This document shows, piece by piece, positions 45,729 to 56,164 of a stretch of DNA of 64,000 nucleotides. The notes beneath the pieces are model-generated. The model was not told the DNA's origin, made no database searches, and saw only the letters and a program-made list of their open reading frames with translations. Position 1 is the stretch's first letter. Each line of letters opens with the position of its first letter. The DNA is from Mortierella alpina. Lineage: Eukaryota; Mortierellomycota; Mortierellomycetes; Mortierellales; Mortierellaceae. The DNA is taken from assembly GCA_029449245.1 (NCBI GenBank), contig JANATF010000007.1, forward strand, positions 372,001 to 436,000. Reading direction: 5' to 3'. Both the position numbers and the translations under genes were made by a program.

Positions 45729-48264
45729 TCATTGCTACTTTGCTACCTTGATACATTGCCATACTCTGCCACACTGCTATTTACCAGAAGAAGAAAATTA
45801 AGGCAAAGAGGCGTACAAGTGACCAAGGTAAATGAATGAAATTGTAAACATGCTTAGCAATACTGCCCCTTCTTATATAGCCTTTGCATCTTGCTGCTGA
45901 GCATTGCATCCGTGTCTCGGCATCATCCAGCCAAATATCTCGTCTATCTGCTCTGACTGCGTGTGCACGCTCTTGAAGCACATACGAGCCAATGGAGGAG
46001 AACTAGAGGAGTAAAAAAAAAAAAAAAAAAAAAAGGTCGGAATGCGTTATATAGAACCAAAAACCCTGACATCCCCTTGATGATGATGTCTTTGATCATC
46101 TACCCTTAGATATCGGTAACTCGCCGCAGTGTCTATTTACAGCCCATCCTTCATTTACTGGTCCACAGGCAAGTCTTGACAACATTCTTCTGTTCATGAG
46201 CATCATACTCATTTTGAGTTGGATTCTTGATATCTTGTTGGCATCTGAAAAACAAGAGTGGGTGCATCTTTGTACGGGATGGTCAACATATACTTTACCA
46301 TGGTGTCCAAAAGTGATTTACAGACTCCTACAGCAGCAAACGTGGAGCAGCGTGTATGGTTGGCCGGTGCAAACTTCCCTTGTTGGGATGCTGGGAATGA
46401 TGGCCTTTTTTTTTTTTGTTGTCATGCTATCGTCTCAAACGCTCGACTCTGTGCTAAGTGGTATAACAAAGGAGACAAACAGGAACTATGGGCGTGTATT
46501 TTATTACTGCGAGGCAAAGACTGAATGTGTAGAGCAGGGACCGTGGAAGCAGTGTTCCAAAGGAATACTGCGTCACGACCGAAATGGCCTCATATGATAC
46601 CGAAGATACTTTTTATGCCAACAGTGAAAAGGAGAGAAGCCCCCTGTAAATAGGCACAGGCATGACAATATCTAGATGTCGAGTACATTCATGGGTTGGA
46701 ACGGCGTTGAAGAGATGGAGCGCGTGGTGGGACATGAAACAGTTGCGAAGGACACACTTCCGAAAGGTCTTCCATGCTTTCATGCTCGGGCAGCTACTTT
46801 GGGTATCTACTTTCGAGCGGTAGATGGGTTACTGTCTTTTGATTGCATCATGCAGAGGCAGTTGACTTTAGAGGCGAGTGCTGTGCTTGTACACGGATGG
46901 ATGGTGTAGTGTTGGGATTAAGTGCTCTCAGGTTGGGGACAGCTAGGGTGACGATCTAGACTTTGGTCACTTTCCCCATCTTGACAAACATTTTGGATCT
47001 CCCGGACTTTTGAGTATGTTGACTGAACGCAAAAGACTAATGCGCTGTATATTCTCTCATTTCCAGTTACGACTGGTTTAGCGCAAAGCGGTAGGGACCT
47101 CGACAAGAAAGGTAAGGCTTGTTGCCTACGCGACCCCCCGTCATATAATCATTTCCAGTGTTTTTGACCGCAAAGTGTCATGTACAACTGCAAAGTGCAT
47201 TTGTTGCGGGTGCAGATGAAGCTATGGACTCCCAAGGCGCCCTTTCTGCACCGCTCAGTTCGATGACAGAAGGAAGGGAGTTTTTGGTCTGTTGTTCATA
47301 TTTAGCGAGCATTCTTTTGACGGGAGTTACTCCCTTCGCCACTCTACCCTTGTTTGCTTTCACATCGTGCTTGATTACACAAACTGGTGATTTTCGTCCG
47401 TGGCGTGAACGCGTTGTCATTTTCTCATTTTTTTTTTCCAAAGGAAGAGAGGCCGTATTGGAAGAATGTATCGGAATTTATGGTTGCGTTCGGGGTTAGG
47501 AGTGCAGATGGCAAAAGAAGCAGGCGGCAAGGGGAAGGGGCGTGCTCAATGGATCCGCTCAAAGCGAGAAAGGAGATCATGCTGCGAAATCAGGTTAATG
47601 TCAGTTAGACGCAGAGGAAAGCGAGCAGGAAGGCGGGAGATAATTGGGGATGAAGTAATGGGGAAGACTGAGCAGATGACCATGAGGCAGAATGGTTGTT
47701 GTGCGACCTTAAACACCTCTTTCGAACGTTCCTGAGCCACTGCAGAATACTCTACTATGGAAGCGGAAACAGGCAGGCTGGAAGGAAGAATGGGGTCATT
47801 CAGCAAATTTTCATTGGAATGAAATGTGGGCTCATTGCTCTGAAGTGTGCGTGGACTCGGCCACGATCCTCTTCCATGTCCTGAGGATAATTCCCCCAGA
47901 ACCCTATCAAGCACATTGATTTGAGTTGGGTGTGCTGGCAAAACCCGGTTGAATGATTTTCTGCCTGTATCTGCGCGACAGATGGGGGTGGCGACTTTGT
48001 CGAGGGAGGCGAGGGAGGCGAGGGAGTGTGGCATTGGTGTTCAGCATGCCGACCAGGCGATTGCTGCCGGCGCAACATGTTTGGCATCATGCAGACTGTC
48101 CGTAGCGACTATTTGAGAGTGCCCTTTGAGCTTGTCTCTTCTTGTTTACGCTCTTCCATTTCTGATCCTGATAGTGACTCCCAACCACAGACCACACCAC
48201 CGGAGCCCTTCTTCCTCCTTACACCCAGCGATTCACTCACACATAGCAAGTCTGTGCCAGTGTC

Positions 48265-51200
48265 ATGCAGTCCGACATTTACCAGCTGCCAGTCAGCAAT
48301 ATTGCGTACCATATCTACAGTCGGAAAGAGGAGCAAGCCCGCATGCAGACCATTTCCCAACGGGCTTTCCAGCGGACCATGGACTCTTATCACGAACACG
48401 AACATCTGGCGGACCTTTTCCAGGTCGAGCTGGACAAGAAGGAGATCCAACGGAGGGAACGCAAGGAACTGGACAAGTTGCTAAAGAAAAAAAAGTCTTC
48501 GAAACGGTCCACGCAGAGCCACAGTCAGGATCGTTCCTATTCACACTTACATTACCCGGCTCCGCCCCCACCACCACAACCACCACAGCCTGAGCTACAT
48601 TCGCTCCGTCCGCAGGTGACGGCCGCAGGCACCATCGAAGCAGAAGGCATTAAACTCGAGCCACCGTCGGATATCCACAGGACCGGCGACTATCACGGTC
48701 TAAAGCGCGCGCGTCGACATTCCGATATCAGCAGCAGCGAGGTCAGCAGGTATGGCGACGAGGAGCTTGGGCATCTTGGTTCAAGTTCAAAGATTGCGCC
48801 TTCGCAGATGATTACTTCGGGATCATCGAGTCAGGCCGGATGTAACATCAACCGAGCTGGTTCGAATGAGCGCTCGACGTCGAGCTCACCGGCTCTTCCA
48901 ATTACACCATCACCGCGCGTTACGCCATCCGAGGCAAGAGAGAGGAATGAGGATGATTCTGAGCAAAGGTCAGGAATCGAGTCTGCTAATCGTTCCTCCA
49001 CCCAGCCTGAGTCGTTTGGTTCAACTCGCAGCTTGACCCTATCGACACCCCCCGGTACTACCTCATCTATTCTTGCCCTTCCACGGGATGCAGCCAACGG
49101 ACGCAGGAAAAGGAAGCAGGCTATCCCTGTTAACCCATCGATAGTAGAACGCATGCCTGGGATTACATTAAGGATCCAGCGGGAACTGCAAGGTAGCCAG
49201 CTTGAGGTGGAAATTCTGAAGAACGTAGAAGACTACGGCTGGGACCCGCTGAGCAGTCAGAGTCCACACTCGAATCTTCAGAAGCTTGAGGATATCCAGA
49301 AGGTCGAGGAAGCCATCAGATCTGGACGTCAATCGATGACTTCCAATCGCAGAGTATCAGACTGGAACAGGTCTCTCTCGAACTCGCTGGCATCATTAAG
49401 CTGGTCAACAACAAATGCCAGTTCGTCAACATCGCTAGTCTCGATGCAGGATCTAATCGACGCCCGCTCGCTGCCGCTCTCATGGGAGAATTTCTCCACC
49501 AGAGAATGTGTTGTCAACAAAGTCACCGGCAAGCATGACAACGACTTGCATATTTTGGAGGAGGTGGTTCAGGGGACCATTGCGAGACACCAGTACAGCA
49601 CCTTGGACCTAGATGATGAACAGCCGCGACACAGGGGACGCGATCATGAGGTCAGCCCACGCGCTTCGACGACCCCGACAAGACGACACTCTGATGCTTC
49701 AATTGGAGCAAACGCTGCAGCCGCCTCTACAGCTGCAAGCGTAGGCAGTCGAACATCTAAAACTTCAGGAACGTCGGCACCAGCTACAACGCGTACACTG
49801 CCTGTTCGAGCAACCCGCAGTAGAACACATGTGTCTAAGGATGGTCAGAGCGGGAAAAGAGGCGCTGCATTATTTGCACATGACGATCTTGACGAAGTTT
49901 TGAAGCACAAGCGGAGGAAGAAACTTGCGGAGCGCAGGCGCTTGGGTAGCAAGGCAAGTTCAAAGGAGGGGACCGATGACGATGACGAGGATGAATACGA
50001 CGATGACGATGGTACTCAGATGGAGGAAGGTCGACAGGCTATGAAGGCTAGCAAGGAGATGAGTGAAGCTGATCAGGAGGAGGATGATGGTGGCGATGAA
50101 ACTATCAACAATCGTGGCAAACAGCAAAGAAAGCGTCAGCTATCCTGGACGGACAAAAAAGTTGTCACCCAGGACGCGCACCAGTCAGCAGGCAAGCCCA
50201 TGCACGAGACTGCCGATAAGCGCCGTGGGTCGCGGTCAGGCAAAGAGGAGATTGAGAGCTCCACCACATCGTCGAGCAGCGACGCGGACAACTCGGAGGA
50301 TGACTATCTCAATAGTAGGGAGAGGCTTGCACGGAACAGGAGACGCATCAAAGAGCCGAAAGCCTCTTCTTTGGCTGCTGATATTGCTGACGCCCCTGTC
50401 AAGCCAAAGGCGCGAAGAAGGTCAGAGTCTGATACTCGCACACCTCTGCGACCACAACAGATTTCAACTGCAACTGCGCCGCCGTTGGAAAGTATTGCGG
50501 GAGGACGACGAACCAAGAAGGCATGGGGGCGTGGTAGGAACTCGAGGAAGGAGGACGAGGTTGGCACTACCACGGACGACAGTAGCGACAATGGTGGCCC
50601 TGATGGAGAGGAGGATGCAGCTGGTGAGAGGGGAATATCCAATAGCCGAGCTGCTCAAGCGACCGTATCCACTGTAAAAACGCAAGGCACTGCAAACCAG
50701 CCGTCATCCACGGCTCTCCCGCAATCGACCAGGGTCAGAAAACTCTCCTCCGTTGCCGACACACCTCCCCAAACGCCCCAGTCGGCATCTAGCACTGCTG
50801 GTATTACCCTTGATTCAGGAGGTCGTACACGGGGTAGAGGCCGGTCGTTCTCAGGTGACTCTAGTCTGCAAGGTGGCGATAAGAATCGGTTCTTTGATCT
50901 TGCATTAGACACGATGAACCAGAAACGACGTGATGCGCTCGCAAAGAAGCGGGCTGCCAAGGTCGAAGCCAAAGGGCGTGAGCAGCGAGAAAAGGCGGAC
51001 AAGGAACGCCTGGAGGAGGCGAAGGCGCAGAAAGTTGAGGCGAGCAACCTTCCAAAGTCTTCAAAGTCACTGCCAGGTCGTGTTTTGCGAAGAACGCGGA
51101 TGGACGGAGCCGCGGAGGAGGGTTCTGTGGACCCAGACTGTACCTCCTGTCGCATGGAGCTCAAGGCCGCGGACAAGGACGCTTGGAAAATAGCACAAGA

Positions 51201-51465
51201 ACTGGGCGAGATCCACCTGCCAAAGATGTGGGGCGTTCATGCGATTCTATGCACAACGTGCCGGCTGCAATACCTGGACCACCATTCGCGGTGTACGGCG
51301 TGCTTTTACGTGCCTGTTAGGGAGGAGATGATCATCTCTGGTTCGTCGTGCATCCGCTGTAAGGCTGGCACGTGGCTGACCGAGACAGTGCGGCTGCCCG
51401 CTGGAGAGTCTACAGGCGACGCGCGGAAGGACGGCCGACGCAAGACACCCTCCGAAGCCCTATAG
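48265..51465 (+). CDS. Large single-exon protein with four C-terminal CxxC knuckles, 1066 aa
   Basis: An uninterrupted frame of 1066 codons, unusual here where genes are intron-rich. The N-terminus (MQSDIYQLPVSNIAYHIYSR, then a basic helical stretch to about residue 80) is the only ordered part outside the C-terminus. Residues 90-950 are disordered and Ser/Arg/Lys/Glu-rich, with acidic tracts (DDDDEDEYDDDDG near 575) and several basic nuclear-localisation-like clusters (RRKRKQ, KHKRRKK). A helical Lys/Arg/Glu region follows (about 880-930). The last 108 residues carry four knuckles: C959/C962, C996/C999, C1010/C1013 and C1029/C1032, with spacers of 33, 10 and 15 residues. This would fit two zinc sites of zinc-ribbon or RING/PHD-like type. 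It is probably nuclear. I do not recognise the family. Confidence 0.85.
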   Translation: MQSDIYQLPVSNIAYHIYSRKEEQARMQTISQRAFQRTMDSYHEHEHLADLFQVELDKKEIQRRERKELDKLLKKKKSSKRSTQSHSQDRSYSHLHYPAPPPPPQPPQPELHSLRPQVTAAGTIEAEGIKLEPPSDIHRTGDYHGLKRARRHSDISSSEVSRYGDEELGHLGSSSKIAPSQMITSGSSSQAGCNINRAGSNERSTSSSPALPITPSPRVTPSEARERNEDDSEQRSGIESANRSSTQPESFGSTRSLTLSTPPGTTSSILALPRDAANGRRKRKQAIPVNPSIVERMPGITLRIQRELQGSQLEVEILKNVEDYGWDPLSSQSPHSNLQKLEDIQKVEEAIRSGRQSMTSNRRVSDWNRSLSNSLASLSWSTTNASSSTSLVSMQDLIDARSLPLSWENFSTRECVVNKVTGKHDNDLHILEEVVQGTIARHQYSTLDLDDEQPRHRGRDHEVSPRASTTPTRRHSDASIGANAAAASTAASVGSRTSKTSGTSAPATTRTLPVRATRSRTHVSKDGQSGKRGAALFAHDDLDEVLKHKRRKKLAERRRLGSKASSKEGTDDDDEDEYDDDDGTQMEEGRQAMKASKEMSEADQEEDDGGDETINNRGKQQRKRQLSWTDKKVVTQDAHQSAGKPMHETADKRRGSRSGKEEIESSTTSSSSDADNSEDDYLNSRERLARNRRRIKEPKASSLAADIADAPVKPKARRRSESDTRTPLRPQQISTATAPPLESIAGGRRTKKAWGRGRNSRKEDEVGTTTDDSSDNGGPDGEEDAAGERGISNSRAAQATVSTVKTQGTANQPSSTALPQSTRVRKLSSVADTPPQTPQSASSTAGITLDSGGRTRGRGRSFSGDSSLQGGDKNRFFDLALDTMNQKRRDALAKKRAAKVEAKGREQREKADKERLEEAKAQKVEASNLPKSSKSLPGRVLRRTRMDGAAEEGSVDPDCTSCRMELKAADKDAWKIAQELGEIHLPKMWGVHAILCTTCRLQYLDHHSRCTACFYVPVREEMIISGSSCIRCKAGTWLTETVRLPAGESTGDARKDGRRKTPSEAL

Positions 51466-51622
51466 CGTATTATGGCCTACATTACCATAAACGAGATGTA
51501 GCCTGCAGGCCATACACCAAGGAAATTCCGTTGGCGTGCACTGATCTCGGACATTTGCTTGAACTTCACAATCTTATCCCTCCGCCCGTCAGTCAGCCTC
51601 GATCACCTCCACACCACACATC

Positions 51623-52827
51623 ATGCTTCGCCAGGTCACAATCAGGGCAGCAGCAGCTGTCCCCAGAGGTACATTTCGATAGCAGGCATTGCTCGCCACA
51701 TTCCGAACAACAACACTTCGGAGTTTCGGAATCCGTTCCGAAACTGCCATGGGAACATCAACGATTGCAGCCCAGAAGACAGAGCAAGCATACAAACCTC
51801 AAGAGTATTCCCTCCACCTTCTTTTTATGATATAGCTCAAGTCCGTCTCCTGCTTCCCTTGTCCACCACCCCGCTCCGCTCCCTTCATGCCTCTTCTGCC
51901 CATTCTGCACAAAACACGAACGACTACCGTGCGAATCGCGAAAAATTCCCTGAGGACGACCTCTCGACCCGATACACGGACGGCCAAGGGCCTTCGGCCC
52001 TGGACAAAGCCTCGCAGTCGCTTCTGTTGACGGAACTGGTTCGTGGAATGTGGGTCGTTCTCGAGTCCTTCTTCAGACCTCCCTATACGCTCATGTATCC
52101 GTTTGAGAAGGGTGCGCTCAGTCCACGGTTCAGAGGTGAACACGCCTTGAGGCGCTATCCATCAGGTATGGGTTTCTGCCTCCCCTTCCCTCCCAACCTC
52201 ATCCGATCAATCCTCAGGACTATGCTTGTTGAAAAAAAAAGCCAGGAGAGGTTTGATGGTCAGAAGGCGTCAGGACATGGGGGATCAGGATCTCCACCTT
52301 CAGGATGATATGTTCAGTCTTGCTCCGAAGCTGCTTTAAAGGTCTGCGATGATAGCGAATGTCTTTGCACCGCACTTGACCCATCTCAGCTTGACTGTTC
52401 ATTGGAGGACTTGGGGAGAAGAACCCACCAGGAGATCACGTTGGTTTTACTTCAATGTCCAACTCCATGAGTTGATCACTGACGCTTCACTGCTATATGA
52501 AAAATATCATTAGGAGAGGAGCGTTGCATTGCCTGCAAGTTGTGCGAGGCCATTTGCCCCGCACAAGCCATTACCATTGAGGCTGAGCCTCGTGAGGATG
52601 GGTCGCGTCGCACGACCCGTTACGATATCGACATGACGAAATGTATCTACTGTGGATTCTGTCAGGAGGCATGCCCGGTGGATGCGATTGTGGAAGGACC
52701 CAACTATGAATACGCGACCGAGACACACGAGGAGTTGTTGTACAATAAGGAGAAGTTGCTGGCGAACGGAGACAAGTGGGAGGTTGAGTTGGCACGTAAC
52801 CTGGAGGCGGATCATCTCTACCGCTGA
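51623..52827 (+). CDS. NDUFS8: NADH:ubiquinone oxidoreductase 23-kDa subunit (TYKY), 3 exons, 229 aa
   Basis: Exons 51623-51668, 51836-52165 and 52514-52827, in phase. This mitochondrial complex I subunit carries iron-sulfur clusters N6a and N6b on the path to ubiquinone. The N-terminus ([15 protein letters not shown]) plus the start of exon 2 form the presequence. The mature part has [20 protein letters not shown] and [20 protein letters not shown]. Two [4Fe-4S] motifs follow, [12 protein letters not shown] and [12 protein letters not shown]. The C-terminus is [20 protein letters not shown]...EADHLYR, as in the family. Motifs are restored exactly across both introns. Length and sequence are normal for the family and nothing is missing. 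Confidence 0.97.
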
Positions 52828-53397
52828 AAATTATAACACAGACGAGATTAAACAAGAAGTACACAGTTTTTATGTACGGGAGGTTTGCAGGAACGTTCAG
52901 TACATTCTACACTAGCAGCGTCTTCAGCGAGCTAGATCACTGTTACATGTACAGCACATTTTGAGAAAGTTGTCTACAACTTTGAGCGCATTTTAAGTAC
53001 CTTGAACCTGAGGCAGGTTTCACCTACGGTAGGTGGTAACGGGCGGCGCCGAAAAGATGAAGTAACGCGTTGGTTAAAGACAACGGGGATGGTTAGTGTT
53101 CAATGTGCCCGTGCATATGCTTACAGGATGCACAATTTTATTTTGTAAGCTGGTGGCTACCTTTTGAGATTGTCGACATTGGCAGGCTATACTTTTCTTA
53201 GGATATCCATTCTGGAGATCAGGATTACAATCCATAACTCACGACCGAGCCTTGACTGGGAGCTGCAGCACTCGTAAACCGATTGTGATAAAGGCGTTGT
53301 TGTATGCACATGAATCCAGTGCAGTATTTGAGGAGTGCAAATAGGATCCATAGCTATACAGTCTACCGGTGCATCGTCAACCGCAAGCACGGTGACA

Positions 53398-53404
53398 TGA
53401 CTCA
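53398..53404. promoter_or_regulatory. TGACTCA (Gcn4/Cpc1- or Bas1-type) site
   Basis: TGACTCA lies 362 bp before the ATIC ATG. In yeast, TGACTC is bound by Gcn4 and Bas1 to activate purine genes including ADE17. A matching role here is inferred. Confidence 0.45.
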
Positions 53405-53443
53405 CCGCGCTGGTACCGTAGTTGTGCGTCTTCTAAACACTGA

Positions 53444-53459
53444 CAGACCAATTGGTCTG
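53444..53459. promoter_or_regulatory. Perfect 16-bp palindrome CAGACCAATTGGTCTG
   Basis: The palindrome contains overlapping CCAAT and ATTGG, so a CCAAT-binding complex could read it on either strand. It lies 40 bp downstream of the TGACTCA element, in the ATIC promoter region. Confidence 0.45.
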
Positions 53460-53759
53460 GATGTCCGTCCAGAGCGTAAGGACCACTACTCCGCACTTTT
53501 TGAGCCAATCATGGTCCCAGCAACCAAGGTTGTCTACGGCCGGTCCCAATTGCCTGCAGTGTCGGAGCATCAAGATGGAAGGGGTGTGGGAAATACAAGC
53601 GATAAGGTGGCAGGCGGCGGGGGACTGCTGATGAAACGAGCAAGCGAGACCCGAAAAGTTTCATTGAGTTGTTTATGTGCGAGGTGAGCTTTTGTCGCCC
53701 GTTCTCTTCTCTTCTCATCACTCGATCCCTGTCCCCACCCACCTTCCGATCAGACCAAC

Positions 53760-56026
53760 ATGACCCAGAAGATTGGTAAGGAAATCAGATCCAATCACCC
53801 GAAGGACCGATCGACACCGGCCCAGCTTCATTCGTTTCGGAACACATCAGCTCACACTTTGTCTGATCGCGCTTCGTAGCTATCCTTTCCGTCTATGACA
53901 AGACTGGCTTGATCGACTTTGCCAAGGAGCTTGTCGCCCTGAACGTCCGCATTCTTGCTTCGGGTGGCACCTCCAAGGCTATCGCTGCCGCCGGATTGCC
54001 CGTCGAGTAAGACCAGTTTTTTTTTTCGTTTTCTTGCAGCAATAACGCAACGACAACACGGCAGGAGTAATGGGTGAACGAGATTCGAGGCGAGCAGGTC
54101 AACTCAACATACTTCAATGAAAAAACACCTCCCCCCGCTGTATAGAGATGTGTCTGCTATCACCAAGGCTCCTGAGATCTTGGGAGGCCGCGTCAAGACC
54201 CTCCACCCCGCTGTTCACGGTGGCATCTTGGCTCGCGACATCCCCTCGGACGAGGCCGATCTTGCTGCCCAGGCAATTGAGAAGGTTGACATTGTCGCCT
54301 GCAACTTGTACCCCTTCAAGGAGACCGTTGCCAAGGAGGGAGTCACTATCCCCGAGGCCGTTGAGGAGATTGACATTGGTACGTTTTTGTTACTTTGCGG
54401 CAACTTTGGTATCTTTCTACTGTTCCACTCAACGGGAGCTAACTGTTTTTTTCAATTATGCAGGTGGTGTTACTCTTCTCCGTGCTGCTGCCAAGAACCA
54501 CATCCGCGTCAGCATCCTTTCGGACCCCAAGGACTATGCCACTGTTATTGCCCAGCTCAAGGCGCACAACAAGGTCTCGGACGAGACCCGTCAGCTCCTT
54601 GCCCTCAAGGCCTTCAACCAGACCTCGGAGTACGACGAGGCCATCTCCAACTACTTGCGCCAGCAGTATGCCGCTGGCACCCAGCAGCTCACCCTCCGCT
54701 ACGGAGCCAACCCTCACCAGAAGCCAGCCCAGGTCTTCATCAAGAACGCCGAGCTCCCCATCAAGGGTAAGCAAAGAATGCGGGCAAAGAGAGTTGAGCA
54801 AGAGGAAGATGTGCCGGGCTTTGAATTTGTTTATCTTTTTTTCTTTTTTTTTCCTTTCCCTTTACCCCGCTGTTTTCCTTTTATGGACGACACGATGCTA
54901 ATTTCTATGACTCTTCTGTTTATTTTTCCCATTAGTGCTCTCTGGCTCCCCCGGCTACATCAACTTGTTGGATGCCCTGAACGCCTGGCCCCTGGTCAAG
55001 GAGCTCACCCAGGCTCTCGGCCTCCCCGCCGCTGCCTCTTTCAAGCACGTCTCGCCCGCTGGTGCTGCCGTTGCTGTTCCTCTTACCGATATCGAGAAGA
55101 AGGTTTACCACGTCGACGACCTGAAGTTGCCCCTCTCCCCCGTTGCTAGCGCCTACGCCCGTGCCCGTGGTGCTGATCGTATGAGCTCCTTCGGTGACTG
55201 GATCGCCATCTCCTCCACCGTGGACTTGGTCACTGCCAAGATTATCTCTCGCGAGGTGTCTGACGGAATCATTGCTCCTTCGTACGATGCTGATGCATTG
55301 GAGCTTTTGAGGAAGAAGAAGGGCGGCAAGTACACCGTCCTCCAGATGGACCCCAACTACGAGCCCCAGGAGCTCGAGACCCGCCAGGTGTACGGACTCT
55401 CCCTCCAGCAGAAGCGCAACAACGTCCAGATTGACGCTTCGTTGTTCAAGAACTTGGTCAGCAAGAACAAGGACTTGCCCGAGAGTGCCATTCGTGACCT
55501 GATTGTGGCCACCATTGCGCTCAAGTATACCCAGTCCAACTCGGTCTGCTATGCCAAGAACGGCATGGTTGTCGGACTTGGTGCCGGACAGCAGTCCCGC
55601 ATCCACTGCACCCGTCTTGCCGGTGACAAGGCCGACAACTGGTGGTTGCGCCACCACCCCAAGATCTTGGCCTTTGACTTCAAGAAGGAGACCAAGCGTG
55701 CCGACAAGTCCAACGCCATCGACCTCTACATCATCGACAAGATCGGTAAGGGCGAGGAGCGTGCTGCCTGGGAGTCTCAGTTTGAGACTGTGCCCGCACC
55801 CCTTAGCGCTGAGGAGCGTGAGGCTCATATGCACCAGTTGACCGATGTCGTCATCTCGTCGGATGCCTTCTTCCCCTTCACCGACAACATCCAGAGAGCT
55901 CACCAGTCCGGCGTCAAGTACATTGCTGCGCCCAGTGGATCTATCCAGGACGACCTCGTCGTCGCTACTGCTGACTCGCACAACATGGTTGTGGCCCACA
56001 CCACCCTCCGTCTTTTCCACCACTAA
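53760..56026 (+). CDS. ATIC: Bifunctional AICAR transformylase/IMP cyclohydrolase, 5 exons, 589 aa
   Basis: Exons 53760-53775, 53880-54006, 54146-54378, 54464-54766 and 54936-56026, summing to 590 codons. The enzyme performs the last two steps of purine synthesis: formylation of AICAR with 10-formyl-THF, then cyclisation to IMP. The IMP cyclohydrolase (MGS-like) domain shows [49 protein letters not shown] and [13 protein letters not shown]. The transformylase domain shows [34 protein letters not shown] (with the catalytic Lys-His), and ends [15 protein letters not shown]. The length matches the usual 590 or so residues. Codon use is highly C-biased, indicating strong expression. The first coding exon is only 16 nt. 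Yeast orthologues are ADE16/ADE17; the bacterial one is purH. Confidence 0.97.
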
Positions 56027-56164
56027 AAGGACGAATCACCTTTATGTATATTTCCCGTTCTTTTTTCTTTTCTCAAACATATTCTCATTCAAAACATGCT
56101 TATCAATAAATCCAATTTTTTGTCAAGAACGTATTTGTATGAAAAACTGGTATATTGGAAAAAG

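Larger units (their letters stand above)
40455..48264. other. Gene-poor region of about 7.8 kb
   Basis: No protein gene with recognisable features. It holds homopolymer A runs near 41318 and 46015, low-complexity purine-rich DNA at 44400-45060, an isolated TATA box at 45082, an ATG-free pyrimidine-rich stretch to 45831 and an 8-bp minisatellite. Frames of 60-175 codons occur on both strands but none shows a domain or signal peptide. A frame at 42988-43321 ends at a good splice donor and is the best coding candidate. I could not identify a tRNA. Confidence 0.5.
52828..53759. other. Promoter region of the ATIC gene
   Basis: No gene supported. It contains TGACTCA at 53398 and a perfect 16-bp palindrome with CCAAT at 53444. 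The final 100 bp before the ATG are pyrimidine-rich. Confidence 0.5.

Noticed and set aside
45486-45839. Leu/Tyr/Ala-rich frame over the 8-bp repeat
   Set aside because: The peptide only reflects the repeat read through, and the region has no in-frame ATG start.
54932-56023. Open 363-codon minus-strand frame opposite the last ATIC exon
   Set aside because: Antisense shadow caused by C-biased codons; no domain, and the plus strand is clearly ATIC.
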